Part shown: piece after piece, positions 1 through 8,545 of the stretch
Position numbering within the stretch: the first letter of the stretch is position 1
Layout: each line of letters begins with the position of its first letter
NCBI GenBank assembly: GCA_000169115.1
Contig: AAVV01000004.1
Location: 62,001-126,000, forward strand
DNA: 64,000 nucleotides
Reading direction: 5' to 3'
Origin: a marine gamma proteobacterium HTCC2080
GTDB lineage: Bacteria > Pseudomonadota > Gammaproteobacteria > Pseudomonadales > Halieaceae
Notes under the pieces: generated by a model
Seen by the model: the letters and a program-made list of their open reading frames with translations, nothing else
Database searches by the model: none
Told to the model about the DNA's origin: nothing
Made by a program: the position numbers and the translations under genes

Positions 1-96
1 AGCAGCAGCGGCGAGATCTGCTGTACCCACGCGCATCATGCCGCCACAGATAATAGGCGCTTCAATATTAAGCAGTTCAGTCACTCGGGTTTTCAT
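1..96 (-). CDS. nitronate monooxygenase-family protein, N-terminal fragment cut by window edge
   Basis: The reverse-strand frame opens at an ATG (96-94) and stays open to the window edge, giving 32 residues. It starts MKTRVTELLNIEAPIICGGM, which is the usual N-terminus of 2-nitropropane dioxygenase/nitronate monooxygenase family FMN enzymes (RVTELLxIxxPIxxGGM). These flavoenzymes oxidise alkyl nitronates, and many relatives have unknown substrates. The rest of the gene lies to the left of the window, so nothing can be said about its catalytic residues. A second family member lies 1.2 kb away on the other strand. The family call is fairly sure; the substrate is unknown. Confidence 0.75.
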   Translation of the reverse strand, partial: MKTRVTELLNIEAPIICGGMMRVGTADLAAAA

Positions 97-284
97 TACA
101 CCAACTCCCTGATTATTTCGTAATGGCGACCGAACAGTATAGTTATGGCAGTTTTTATGTCAATTTATGGAGTTAGGCGTTAGTAATCGAGACGCTTTAT
201 TTAGGGCCGACGCCATCAAATACAGTTGAAATTGCGCGCAATCGTAATAGACCAGATCGACCTAAAATCGAAAATTTTGCACCA

Positions 285-1079
285 TCAATTTCCCTTAAAC
301 ACTGGCTCCCGTTTCTCAGCAAATGCCGAGAGTGCCTCCTCGCAATCCTCACTCACCTGCATACATTGCTTTTCCCTTAACAGACCGTAATCAAGAGTTG
401 CATCGACCGCCTGCCGCAACAAACAGTTTAGTGTTTGCTTGGTACCCTCAATGGCCATCCTAGGTCCTGTGGCAAGCCTTTCAGCCTTCGCATGAGCCAC
501 TTTAAGCAGGTCAGCTGCCTGCACAACATGGCGAATAAGACCGAGCTCCTTAGCTTCTTCCGCCGTCAGACGATCACCAGTCATCAGGAACTCCTTGGCG
601 TTGTGCATGCCTACAAGCAGAGGCCAAATCGCGGCGCCACCGTCTCCTGCAACATATCCCGCAATAACGTGGGTGTCGGCAAACACAGCCTCCTCGGCAG
701 CCACAACAATATCGGAGAACAGCGCTAGAGTAGCGCCAAGTCCCATTGCATAACCGTTTACTGCCGCAATAATTGGTTGGGGTACCTCGAGGATATCGAG
801 GATGATTTTTCTGCCCTCTTCCACCATGGCGTCGGTTTGCTCTCGGTTCATCGACAGTCCGTGCTTCAAATCGCCTCCCGCGCAGAACGCTTTGCCAGCG
901 CCGGTTAACACCACCGCCCGAGTTTGCTTATCGCGGGCGATGTCGGCGAACACCCAAGAGAGCTCACGATGAAGTAGCTCATCGGTCGCATTGAGCGCCT
1001 CTGGACGATTCAACGTTACTTGCAGCACGCCACCTGAACGCTCAAAAGCAATGTGCTGATATTTCTCGTATCCCCTCAT
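285..1079 (-). CDS. enoyl-CoA hydratase/isomerase (crotonase) family protein
   Basis: This 264-residue protein has the crotonase-fold length and signatures. An N-terminal strand carries VTLNRPEALNA, the oxyanion-hole loop CAGGDLKHG lies near residue 67, and the second oxyanion region AVNGYAMGLGATLALFSDIV lies near residues 106-125. The family hydrates or isomerises acyl-CoA double bonds in the cytosol. In the stretch DTHVIAGYVAGDGG the position that usually holds the first catalytic Glu of hydratases appears to be His, while the AKEF Glu matching the second catalytic Glu is kept. It may therefore be an isomerase, hydrolase or other crotonase-fold enzyme rather than a true hydratase. It stands between two nitronate monooxygenase genes, and 187 bp separate it from the partial gene on its left. 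Confidence 0.88.
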   Translation of the reverse strand: MRGYEKYQHIAFERSGGVLQVTLNRPEALNATDELLHRELSWVFADIARDKQTRAVVLTGAGKAFCAGGDLKHGLSMNREQTDAMVEEGRKIILDILEVPQPIIAAVNGYAMGLGATLALFSDIVVAAEEAVFADTHVIAGYVAGDGGAAIWPLLVGMHNAKEFLMTGDRLTAEEAKELGLIRHVVQAADLLKVAHAKAERLATGPRMAIEGTKQTLNCLLRQAVDATLDYGLLREKQCMQVSEDCEEALSAFAEKREPVFKGN

Positions 1080-1306
1080 GCCGTTTCTCCACCGGGTTCG
1101 GTTGTACCTTCTATCATGATGCCCACCAGACTCGTATCTTATTGAGTATTGTCGCCGTCTTTTTCAAAAGATGCGTTTTTTCGTGCCGCAAGTACAGCCA
1201 AGTGCCTCTTTACCACCGCAGTCACTGACACCCTGCTTCAAATAACACAAGCGATTTTAAACCGCGCTCTACACTGTGGTGACGGTCCAGAAATAAGGTC
1301 GGCGTA

Positions 1307-2437
1307 ATGCGCACATCCTTCTGCAATGATGTCGGTATAGAAGCCCCCATCTTCGCCTTTACTCACTGCCGCGACGTGGTGGTTGCAGTGAGTAAGGCGG
1401 GCGGCCTTGGCGTACTGGGCGCCGGATTTATGGACGTTGACCAGTTGCGTGAAGAACTTGACTGGATTGACGCTCATATCGGCGATCGCCCCTACGGGGT
1501 GGACGTCGTCATTCCACAAAACTACGTAGGACGAGATGAAGAGGGCCTCACAGAGCAAGAGCTGGAAGACAAGCTGTGGGCTATGGTACCCAACGAGCAC
1601 CTCGCCCTCGCCGAAAAGCTACTAAAGGAGCACGGCGTTCCTCCCTGGCCCGAAACAGGCCGCCCCAAGATATTCGGCTGGACGCGCCAAACGGTAATGC
1701 CCTGCCTCGAAGAGGCACTTACTCGCCCGAAGTGCCGGCTCATTGCTAATGCCCTTGGCACCCCCCCGGCTGACATTATTCGGCAGGTTAAAGACAGCAG
1801 CAGGCTGATCGGCGCACTTTGTGGCAAACGCAAGCAAGCGATTCAGCATCGCGATGCGGGCCTCGACTTTGTTGTAGCGCAGGGCACCGAGGGTGGCGGT
1901 CATACAGGGGAAATTGGCAGCATGGTACTGTGGCCCGACATTATTGATTCGGTAAGTCCTTTACCGGTTCTTGCCGCGGGAGGCATTGGCAACGGCCGCC
2001 AAATGCTCGCCGCGATGGCGATGGGTGCAGCAGGCGTTTGGACCGGTTCACTTTGGCTTACCGTGGAGGAAGCCCACGCGCAGCCGGCCCAGAAAGAGAG
2101 CTTCTTGAAAGCCGGAGTGGATGACACGGTGCGCACCAAAGCCTGGACGGGTAGGCCCGCGCGGGTCTTGCGCAACCACTGGACAGATTCCTGGGATGAC
2201 CCCGACACGCTGGAACCCCTGCCCATGCCACTCCATGGCCTGGTCACAGCAGACGCCATGCGACGCACCGAAACCTACGCTGGCGCAGGCAACACTCAAG
2301 ACGTGGCGATGAACATCTGCGGCCAGGTGATTGGGCAAATTAATCAGGTGGAATCCTGCAAGTCTGTTGTCTATCGACTGATAGACGAATACCTAGCGGC
2401 ACTCGAACAGGTAACCAGCCTCAGCGCAATCGAGTGA
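1307..2437 (+). CDS. nitronate monooxygenase family FMN protein
   Basis: This 376-residue TIM-barrel flavoprotein belongs to the nitronate monooxygenase/2-nitropropane dioxygenase family. The N-terminus has APIFAF...VVAVSKAGGLGVLGAG. The mid-protein motif AQGTEGGGHTGEIGSM is the family AQGxExGGHxG signature with the active-site His, and PVLAAGGIGNGRQMLAAMAMGAAGVWTGS is cut here to its core AAGGIGNGRQ, the FMN phosphate-binding segment. The family transfers O2 to nitronates, but many members in lipid-degrading bacteria probably act on other substrates such as enoyl-CoA-like compounds. The gene is monocistronic and convergent with the MFS gene; an imperfect hairpin separates them. The ATG start fits the conserved N-terminus. 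Confidence 0.88.
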   Translation: MRTSFCNDVGIEAPIFAFTHCRDVVVAVSKAGGLGVLGAGFMDVDQLREELDWIDAHIGDRPYGVDVVIPQNYVGRDEEGLTEQELEDKLWAMVPNEHLALAEKLLKEHGVPPWPETGRPKIFGWTRQTVMPCLEEALTRPKCRLIANALGTPPADIIRQVKDSSRLIGALCGKRKQAIQHRDAGLDFVVAQGTEGGGHTGEIGSMVLWPDIIDSVSPLPVLAAGGIGNGRQMLAAMAMGAAGVWTGSLWLTVEEAHAQPAQKESFLKAGVDDTVRTKAWTGRPARVLRNHWTDSWDDPDTLEPLPMPLHGLVTADAMRRTETYAGAGNTQDVAMNICGQVIGQINQVESCKSVVYRLIDEYLAALEQVTSLSAIE

Positions 2438-2513
2438 CCTCGTTAATTGCGCTTGCTCGCAAAGCGCTTCGACTGCTCAAGCGATCTAATTCGTCTGACA
2501 AGGGGGGTTTAAA

Positions 2514-2547
2514 TCAGGGACCGCAACTACGTTGTTGTGGTCCCTGA
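2514..2547. terminator. inverted repeat between convergent genes, possible transcription terminator
   Basis: A 14-bp stem with one mismatch (TCAGGGACC-g-CAAC against GTTG-t-GGTCCCTGA) encloses a 6-nt loop. It lies between the convergent nitronate monooxygenase and MFS genes, and the MFS stop codon (2529-2527) is inside it. There is no long T tract on either side, only TTT on the reverse strand, so a classic rho-independent terminator is not proven. It could also protect the 3' end of the mRNA. Confidence 0.45.
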
Positions 2548-3894
2548 CTGCGCGTTGAGCAGATCTGCCAGCGGCCGCAAGGCAGGCGCGATCATGGCGA
2601 CGCCTGCGACACAGGCAACACAACCCACAAGAGACAGGGACAGACCCACTGAATTACCGTCGGCAAATACGACATCGGTTGCAAAGGCCACCGAGGTTGG
2701 GCCGAGCGCTAGCCCCACCACATTAACGGTTGCGATATGGAGACCCGCCATCACCCCGCGCATCCGGTTAGGGGTGACAGCCTGAATACAGGTTGCGGTG
2801 AGCGCCAGCGGCACTGGCGCCAAAAAACTGACAGCGGCAATGCATACAAGCGCTAGCGTGCGAGAGGGCGCGAAGGCCAATCCAATCAGAAAAGGAAATA
2901 CGAGTAGCAGAACCCACAGCGCCACCCTCAGTTGGAAATCTGCATATCCTCTGCGCTGCAATAAGGCACCGAAAAAGGGGCCCGATAGCACACCTGCCGA
3001 CCCGGCAATGAGCGCAATGCTGCCATACTGCGTTCCCGCCTCTAACAAAGACATCTCCTGCACGCGGATAAGATACGTTGGTATCCATGCCTGCAATCCA
3101 TACAGCACCAGCGCAATAAAAGGAACACCCAACATCAGCGCACTGTAAATACGCTTGTGCTGTTTAACCCAGGCAATAATCTCAGCGGCGGGGACCGCAT
3201 TGGGCGCATCCCCCAAAACCTCTTTGCGCTGCGGCTCGCGAATGCAGAAAACGATGGCGGCCAAGAGTAGTCCTGGAGTACCCACTGCGATAAACGTCGC
3301 TTGCCAAGCGCTTATTGATCCAACCAATGGAAGCTGCAAGTCAGGGCGGCTCAGTAAACTCTCCATCAGTACGCCGCCTAAAATCATGGCAATACCTGCA
3401 CCAATGTAAGGGCCCGTGAGAAAGATACTGAATGGCACCAGTCGCCGCTTGGGGGGAAAATAGTCAGAGAGCAACGACCACCCGGCGGGCGTCAACGTAG
3501 CTTCACCCAACCCCACGGCGGCACGAGCAATGAATAGCCCGCTAAATCCCCGCGCCACCCCACAGGCCATTGTGGCAAAGCTCCAAAACGCTATACCCGC
3601 CGACAATACGGGGATCCTACTGCTCGTATCAACGAGCCGTCCCAGCGGTATGCTTAACACCACATAGGTAGAAACGAAGGCGAAGCCCTGTAAAAGACTG
3701 ATCTCCGTGTCAGACAATCCAAGGTCAGCCTGAATAGGCCCGACCAACAGATTCAGTATTTGCCGATCGATAAACGAAAAGACAAAAGCAAAGGTCAGTA
3801 ATACCGTGACTGACCACGCACGGCGCCGGGAAGGGAAATCCGAATCAACTGGAGCATCTATCGGCATGAGCAGCGGCCGGTGCAAAACAAGCAA
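2527..3894 (-). CDS. MFS transporter
   Basis: This 455-residue protein has the pattern of a 12-helix major facilitator. The first helix (TVLLTFAFVFSFIDRQILNLL) is followed by the helix 2-3 loop motif GRLVDTSSRIPVL, a variant of the MFS GxLaDrxGRrkxl signature, and two halves of six hydrophobic segments. The SFIDRQILNLLV stretch resembles MFS members that carry organic anions or are spinster-like. It probably moves a carboxylate or a hydrolysis product across the inner membrane. It lies 40 bp downstream of a serine hydrolase on the same strand and is probably co-transcribed with it. The start could be the second Met (MPIDAP) instead of the first; the choice does not affect the membrane domain. 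Confidence 0.88.
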   Translation of the reverse strand: MLVLHRPLLMPIDAPVDSDFPSRRRAWSVTVLLTFAFVFSFIDRQILNLLVGPIQADLGLSDTEISLLQGFAFVSTYVVLSIPLGRLVDTSSRIPVLSAGIAFWSFATMACGVARGFSGLFIARAAVGLGEATLTPAGWSLLSDYFPPKRRLVPFSIFLTGPYIGAGIAMILGGVLMESLLSRPDLQLPLVGSISAWQATFIAVGTPGLLLAAIVFCIREPQRKEVLGDAPNAVPAAEIIAWVKQHKRIYSALMLGVPFIALVLYGLQAWIPTYLIRVQEMSLLEAGTQYGSIALIAGSAGVLSGPFFGALLQRRGYADFQLRVALWVLLLVFPFLIGLAFAPSRTLALVCIAAVSFLAPVPLALTATCIQAVTPNRMRGVMAGLHIATVNVVGLALGPTSVAFATDVVFADGNSVGLSLSLVGCVACVAGVAMIAPALRPLADLLNAQSGTTTT

Positions 3895-3934
3895 TCTGAC
3901 AAATCGCGTGCAGAAGATCGACGATAATCATGCG

Positions 3935-5062
3935 CTACAAATTCTGCAGGCATGCAAACACCTCATCTATCAGGACGCGCCCTCTGGGATCCCCCCGAAG
4001 CCGGTAACCCATGCAGTTGGGCGTATAGCTCATTGATAACCCCAGTTCAGGGTCAGCGAAACCAAAAGAACCGCCCAGGCCGGTGTGACCAAATGCACGC
4101 TCGTTAGGCCCAAACAACCCATCTACATTGAGCACAAAACCGCAGCCCCAACGCGACTGGTTGGTCAATATCAGATCCCGTCCCTCATACTGCACCGCGG
4201 TCGCCGCCGACAGTGCTTGAGCACTCAGTAGCGGCTCCGTTGCATCGATCGCACTCGCATATATTTCAGCTATCGCTTTCGCATTGGCAAACCCGTTGGC
4301 CGAAGGCAGATCAGCGCGCTTCCATTCCTGCGTGTTGGCATCCAATGGCTCAAGCAACGGGCTGGTAAATACACGACGCTGCAGCTCGGAAGGATTGTCT
4401 CGTACTGAGAGATCCAGCGTGTCCGACACCACTGTCTCAGCGCAGTCGTCTTCACGGTCCGCCGGCAAGCCGATGTGAAAATCCCAGTTACGCGCAATAA
4501 ACCACTCGTCCCTAACAAAGGCTTTTAACGAACGACCCTCTATCCTGCGGAAGAGTTCGGTGACAAGGGCCCCGAAAGTGAGAATGTGATAACCGCTGAT
4601 TAAGCCGGGTGGCCAGAGCGGGTTTGCGCTCGCCAGCGTTGCAGCTGCTTGCGGCGCGTAAAGATCATGAATTGAAGCGCCCTCCTCCAAGGCCGCAAGC
4701 GCTGCTCGATGAGAAAGTAGCTCGGCTATGGTGACGGCTCCCTTTCCGTTGGCTGCAAACTCGGGCCAATAAGCGGACACCGGGTCGTCGTAGGACATGA
4801 GACCGCGGCTAACCAGCATGGCATAGCAAATGGCGACGATACCTTTCGTCGTGGACCAGACGTTCACCAATGTTTTTTTGGTCCAGATGCGCGAGTCCGT
4901 TCTGGCATATTGCCCCGCGAATAAATCCACAACAGTTTGGCCACCGACCTTCACGCACAGAGCCGATCCTACTTCATCATAGCGGGCAAAATTATCCTGA
5001 TAAGCCGCGCGCACGCGCTCAAACGGCGGCTCAGCAAATCCATTGACGGTGACCACTGACAC
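3935..5062 (-). CDS. beta-lactamase-fold serine hydrolase (EstB-like esterase)
   Basis: This 375-residue protein belongs to the class C beta-lactamase/EstB serine hydrolase family (Beta-lactamase PF00144). The nucleophile motif S-x-x-K is seen as WSTTKG near residue 91, the second motif Tyr as SGYHILTFG near residue 156, and the third motif as HTGLGGS near residue 322. Enzymes with HTG rather than KTG are mostly esterases, lactonases or carboxylesterases and not antibiotic-resistance enzymes. No signal peptide is visible, so it should act in the cytoplasm. It is divergent from a LysR regulator and upstream of an MFS transporter, a typical arrangement for an inducible catabolic pair. The natural ester is unknown. 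Confidence 0.88.
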   Translation of the reverse strand: MSVVTVNGFAEPPFERVRAAYQDNFARYDEVGSALCVKVGGQTVVDLFAGQYARTDSRIWTKKTLVNVWSTTKGIVAICYAMLVSRGLMSYDDPVSAYWPEFAANGKGAVTIAELLSHRAALAALEEGASIHDLYAPQAAATLASANPLWPPGLISGYHILTFGALVTELFRRIEGRSLKAFVRDEWFIARNWDFHIGLPADREDDCAETVVSDTLDLSVRDNPSELQRRVFTSPLLEPLDANTQEWKRADLPSANGFANAKAIAEIYASAIDATEPLLSAQALSAATAVQYEGRDLILTNQSRWGCGFVLNVDGLFGPNERAFGHTGLGGSFGFADPELGLSMSYTPNCMGYRLRGDPRGRVLIDEVFACLQNL

Positions 5063-5142
5063 AATACAACTCCTGTAACGACCTACTGGTCCAGAACTCC
5101 AAGGTGCTGATAAGGCAAAAGAGCCGAAAAGCCTGACTTAGG

Positions 5143-5173
5143 TTGACACACTGCAATTATTTTTAAAATTGCA
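5143..5173. promoter_or_regulatory. candidate LysR operator between hydrolase and LysR gene
   Basis: TTGACA (5143-5148) is followed by a perfect inverted repeat TGCAATT-N8-AATTGCA (5152-5173) in the divergent promoter region. The arm spacing and AT-rich centre fit a LysR-type binding site. The same block, in the same register after TTGACA, recurs at 8582-8612 upstream of the TonB receptor gene. That recurrence is the main evidence that it is regulatory. Assignment to the adjacent LysR protein is inference. Confidence 0.6.
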
Positions 5174-5216
5174 ATAAATCTATATGATTAATGAAAATAT
5201 CTAAGGAATGTCACCG

Positions 5217-6149
5217 ATGAAAATCGACTACCTGCGCTACTTTCTGGCGGCTGCAACCCATGGCAGTTTCTCTACCGCTGGCGTAAAAATGCACATCTCA
5301 CCGACGTCAATTGGTTACGCAGTCAATAAACTCGAAGAGGAGTTAAAGACAACACTCTTCGTTCGCACGCCCTCCAAGGGTTTAACGCTCACGCCCGATG
5401 GCGGGGTGCTGCAGGAATGGGCGCGACAACTGCTCAGTGAAATCGAGTCAATCGAAAATCACTTTTCCGGGCCCGATGATGAATTCCGAGGAGAGCTCGT
5501 TGTCGGATGCCAAGAGGGGCTTTTGTGGTCGCTCATGCCCCGGGTCATTCGTGTGCTCGCCGACAAGCATCCCGAATTACGTATCTCCATGATCTCGACT
5601 GATCTGGGTAGCGACTTCGCCCTTCTTGAACAAGGCAGGATCGATGTATTGCTAACATTTGTCCTCGATCCCTCAGAACACAACGCTCACCAGGTCTCTG
5701 ATCTCTGTCGGCCCGAGCTGTTGGCCATGATGAGGGAGGGGCATCCTCTGGATGACGGCGCAGAGTTCGCCACATTGGCCGAATTGGCGGCATATCCCCA
5801 CGTATTCAATAACGAGCCCACATCATTTGACTTGGTCTATGAAACCTACAGGCAGCGAGGCCTCACGCCCAACGTTGGATTTTTGAGTAACATGAGCGCT
5901 GGCGCGCAAGCTATCGTAGGCAGCAGCGACTGTATTTCACCCCGATTTTTACGCCCGGTATCAAATTTATCGCCCTTGGGAGATGCCCTCATATTCAAGC
6001 GGATAAAGGAAAAGACACCCTCGCCCGCCATTGTGGTCGCCAAAGTGAAATCAAGAACGTCAGATCGACGAACCAAACACGACGCCTTTGTAGAGGTATG
6101 CAACGAACTCTTTGATTCTGGCGAAATGCGCGCCCACTGCGTTTACTGA
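5217..6149 (+). CDS. LysR-family transcriptional regulator
   Basis: This protein of about 310 residues starts MKIDYLRYFLAAATHGSFST, the standard LysR N-terminal winged helix-turn-helix (DNA contact helix around TSIGYAVNKLEEELKTTLF). An effector-binding domain follows from about residue 90 (GELVVGCQEGLLWSLMPRVI). An upstream ATG at 5208 directly abuts the AAGGA ribosome site (5203-5207). The ATG at 5217 has proper spacing and gives the usual N-terminus, so it is chosen. The gene is divergent from the hydrolase/MFS pair and convergent with the TonB receptor. It probably controls both groups and itself, because a near-identical element precedes both promoters. The inducer is unknown. Confidence 0.92.
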   Translation: MKIDYLRYFLAAATHGSFSTAGVKMHISPTSIGYAVNKLEEELKTTLFVRTPSKGLTLTPDGGVLQEWARQLLSEIESIENHFSGPDDEFRGELVVGCQEGLLWSLMPRVIRVLADKHPELRISMISTDLGSDFALLEQGRIDVLLTFVLDPSEHNAHQVSDLCRPELLAMMREGHPLDDGAEFATLAELAAYPHVFNNEPTSFDLVYETYRQRGLTPNVGFLSNMSAGAQAIVGSSDCISPRFLRPVSNLSPLGDALIFKRIKEKTPSPAIVVAKVKSRTSDRRTKHDAFVEVCNELFDSGEMRAHCVY

Positions 6150-6156
6150 ACATATA

Positions 6157-6184
6157 AAAAACCCAGTCTTTGAACTGGGTTTTT
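6157..6184. terminator. bidirectional rho-independent terminator
   Basis: A perfect stem ACCCAGT/ACTGGGT with loop CTTTGA is flanked by AAAA on the left and TTTT on the right, so it works as a hairpin plus T tract on both strands. It lies 7 bp after the LysR stop and 21 bp from the end of the convergent TonB receptor gene. It should end transcription of both. Confidence 0.88.
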
Positions 6185-6205
6185 ATGTTTGCTTTATCTC
6201 GGGAA

Positions 6206-8545
6206 TCAGAAGCGATAAGTCGCCTGCACCGTCACTGTCCTAGGGGCTCCTATATATCCAAGGTAGTAGCCAAAAAGCGGCTGCGTCACATCAAGCACCG
6301 CTTCCTCTCCAAGGTTTCGTCCGATAGCGGTAAGGCTCCAGCGTCCATCTGTGGCCTCCACCCCGATCCTCGCGGAGACCATGCTGTAAGAGTCCTGCTT
6401 GGCGACTTCGTCCAGCGTGCCGTCAGTGTAGTACTCGTCCGTGTAGGACACGGTCACGCCGCCAATAAAATTGATCGTGGGCGTGATGGGCGCTGAAATG
6501 TCAGCACGCAGTGTGCCGGAGAACTCTGGGGAATAAGGCATATCCCTGCCGCTTAAATCGCAGGTGCCGGACAAACCTGAACTCTGTGAACACGCGCCCC
6601 TCTTGAACTCATCAAACGTTGCGTCGAGGAACCCCAGAGAGCCGCCCAAGGTTAACCAATCGCTCACAGCTAGCCTGCCATCGAGCTCAAGACCCTGACT
6701 AATCGACTTACCTGCGTTCGAGATGACGCCAAGCTGATTGGTGCCCTCGGTAACAAAACTGTTCACCTGCAGATCGTCATATTCGCTTCTGAACGCAACC
6801 GCATTGAGTTCACCAGAGCCTCCGGCAAATGAACCTTTATAGCCCGCTTCATACGTGACAACGGTCTCGTCGTCGTACTCCCAATACTCAGGATAAATAG
6901 TAGAGGCCATTGCGAAGCCGCCGCCCTTGGCGCTGGTGCCGACCTTTCCGTAAATCATCGCGGAGTCACTGATGTCGTACTGAACCACCAGCTCAGGCAT
7001 CGTATTATCTGACGACCGAGAACCTTCAATACCTTTATAAAAGGTGTTGCAGGTGAATATTCCCTCTGCCACGACAGCGCCCGAGGAAGGAACGAAAATT
7101 TTGCATGACCCTCCCAAAGCCTCGCCACCGCGCTGAACATCTTTTTCTTCGTCGCTGTAGCGGAGTCCAGCAAGGATTCTCAGCCGGTCACTGATATTGA
7201 ATGTGCCCTGTGCGTAAACGGACCACAGCGATTGCTCTACCTGCATGGCATTGGCGGCAAATTCTCCCAGTCCGCACAAGCCAACTGCCTCACAAAAACC
7301 CGGCGCGACCAGGGCATCAAGGGTAGTGGTCAGGTCATAGGCAGACTGGTTGTTGTTATAAAGTGTCGAATCCATGTAGTAGATACCGGCCATGTAGTCG
7401 AACTTCTGCCCGCCTGGCGACGTCAGCCGCAACTCGAATGTATCCTGTTCGTAAGTTTCGGGGGCGATGGAAGCATCCACAAAGGCGGCCCCGTTGGCTG
7501 GGTCGAGGAGCGAGCCCGCTATGGTGTCCAGATCCAGTGCAAAACTGTACTCCATGTCGGTGTAGCCATAGATGCCGGTAATTGAGCTACCGTTGTTCAG
7601 CGTGTAATCAAACTTGATCGCAATGTTATCGACTTCCTGAAAAAGGCCTGGCTTTAAGCCCCTTATGCTTCCGGGTGTATCCAACGGATAGTTGCTCAAA
7701 ATTCCAGCATCGACGTGTCGCCGCCAATCTAGCTGCCCGTCACCGCCATCAAGCGCCGCAGAAAATGATCCATAGATCTCGCCGTGGCTGCCCTCCTGAT
7801 CAAAATCCACTGACTCGAATTTTGCGTCCACCACAAGATTGTCGGATGGTTGCCAAACTGCACTTACGCGGAAAAGCGAATCTTCACGATCGCCCTCCGT
7901 CTCCCCGGTGTAAGTGTTCTCATAGTACCCATCAGATTCGAGCCATTGACCGGCAAAACGTATCGCAAAACTATCTGACAAAGAGCCCCCAGCAACGACA
8001 CTCAGTGTGGTGCCCTCATATTCCGTCTCGTAGGCCGCTCTGACTTCGGCGGAAAATTCGTCTCCCGGGCGAGATCGGGCACTGTGCACCGATACCGCTC
8101 CAGCCGTGGAGTTCAAGCCAAACAACACCGCCTGAGGTCCGCGAAGGATCTCCACCCGCTCAGCATCAAAAAAGGGAGATCGATATTGCCGACTCCTTGG
8201 CATATAGATGTTGTCGATGAACATGCCGACAGACTGCTCGAACGCTCTTTCCCCGCCCGAGCCCATGCCTCTCATATTCACATTGGTCGTGACCACCCCA
8301 TCACCCACAAAAAAGTTGGGTATCTCGACGGCCAGGTCGGCGAAACTTCTGATAGCCATGTTTTGCAGACGCTCACCCGACACCACCTCCACCGACATGG
8401 GAATGTCTTGCACACTCTCGGCCCTTTTAGTAGCCGTGACGACCACCTCCTCAAGCTGGGCCCAAGCGCTGGATCCAGAGCTAACGCAGGCCATGGAGAC
8501 AGCTAGGCGAGTGAGTGATATACGAGACAACTTGAATAGCTTCAT
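6206..8545 (-). CDS. TonB-dependent outer-membrane receptor
   Basis: This 779-residue protein has a signal peptide (Met-Lys-Leu-Phe start, hydrophobic core, cleavage probably after SSAWA near residue 29). A TonB box-like EEVVVTATKR follows, then a plug domain (ESVQDIPMSVEVVSGERL, RGMGSGG, RGPQAVLFGLNSTAGAV), and a long beta-barrel ending in ...TVQATYRF with the terminal Phe needed for outer-membrane assembly. Such receptors import large or scarce substrates with TonB energy. This type, with NSTAGAV in the plug, is common in marine bacteria that take up hydrophobic organics as well as iron chelates. No siderophore genes are near. A GAGGGG ribosome site precedes the start. It shares an operator-like block with the LysR gene. 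Confidence 0.94.
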   Translation of the reverse strand: MKLFKLSRISLTRLAVSMACVSSGSSAWAQLEEVVVTATKRAESVQDIPMSVEVVSGERLQNMAIRSFADLAVEIPNFFVGDGVVTTNVNMRGMGSGGERAFEQSVGMFIDNIYMPRSRQYRSPFFDAERVEILRGPQAVLFGLNSTAGAVSVHSARSRPGDEFSAEVRAAYETEYEGTTLSVVAGGSLSDSFAIRFAGQWLESDGYYENTYTGETEGDREDSLFRVSAVWQPSDNLVVDAKFESVDFDQEGSHGEIYGSFSAALDGGDGQLDWRRHVDAGILSNYPLDTPGSIRGLKPGLFQEVDNIAIKFDYTLNNGSSITGIYGYTDMEYSFALDLDTIAGSLLDPANGAAFVDASIAPETYEQDTFELRLTSPGGQKFDYMAGIYYMDSTLYNNNQSAYDLTTTLDALVAPGFCEAVGLCGLGEFAANAMQVEQSLWSVYAQGTFNISDRLRILAGLRYSDEEKDVQRGGEALGGSCKIFVPSSGAVVAEGIFTCNTFYKGIEGSRSSDNTMPELVVQYDISDSAMIYGKVGTSAKGGGFAMASTIYPEYWEYDDETVVTYEAGYKGSFAGGSGELNAVAFRSEYDDLQVNSFVTEGTNQLGVISNAGKSISQGLELDGRLAVSDWLTLGGSLGFLDATFDEFKRGACSQSSGLSGTCDLSGRDMPYSPEFSGTLRADISAPITPTINFIGGVTVSYTDEYYTDGTLDEVAKQDSYSMVSARIGVEATDGRWSLTAIGRNLGEEAVLDVTQPLFGYYLGYIGAPRTVTVQATYRF

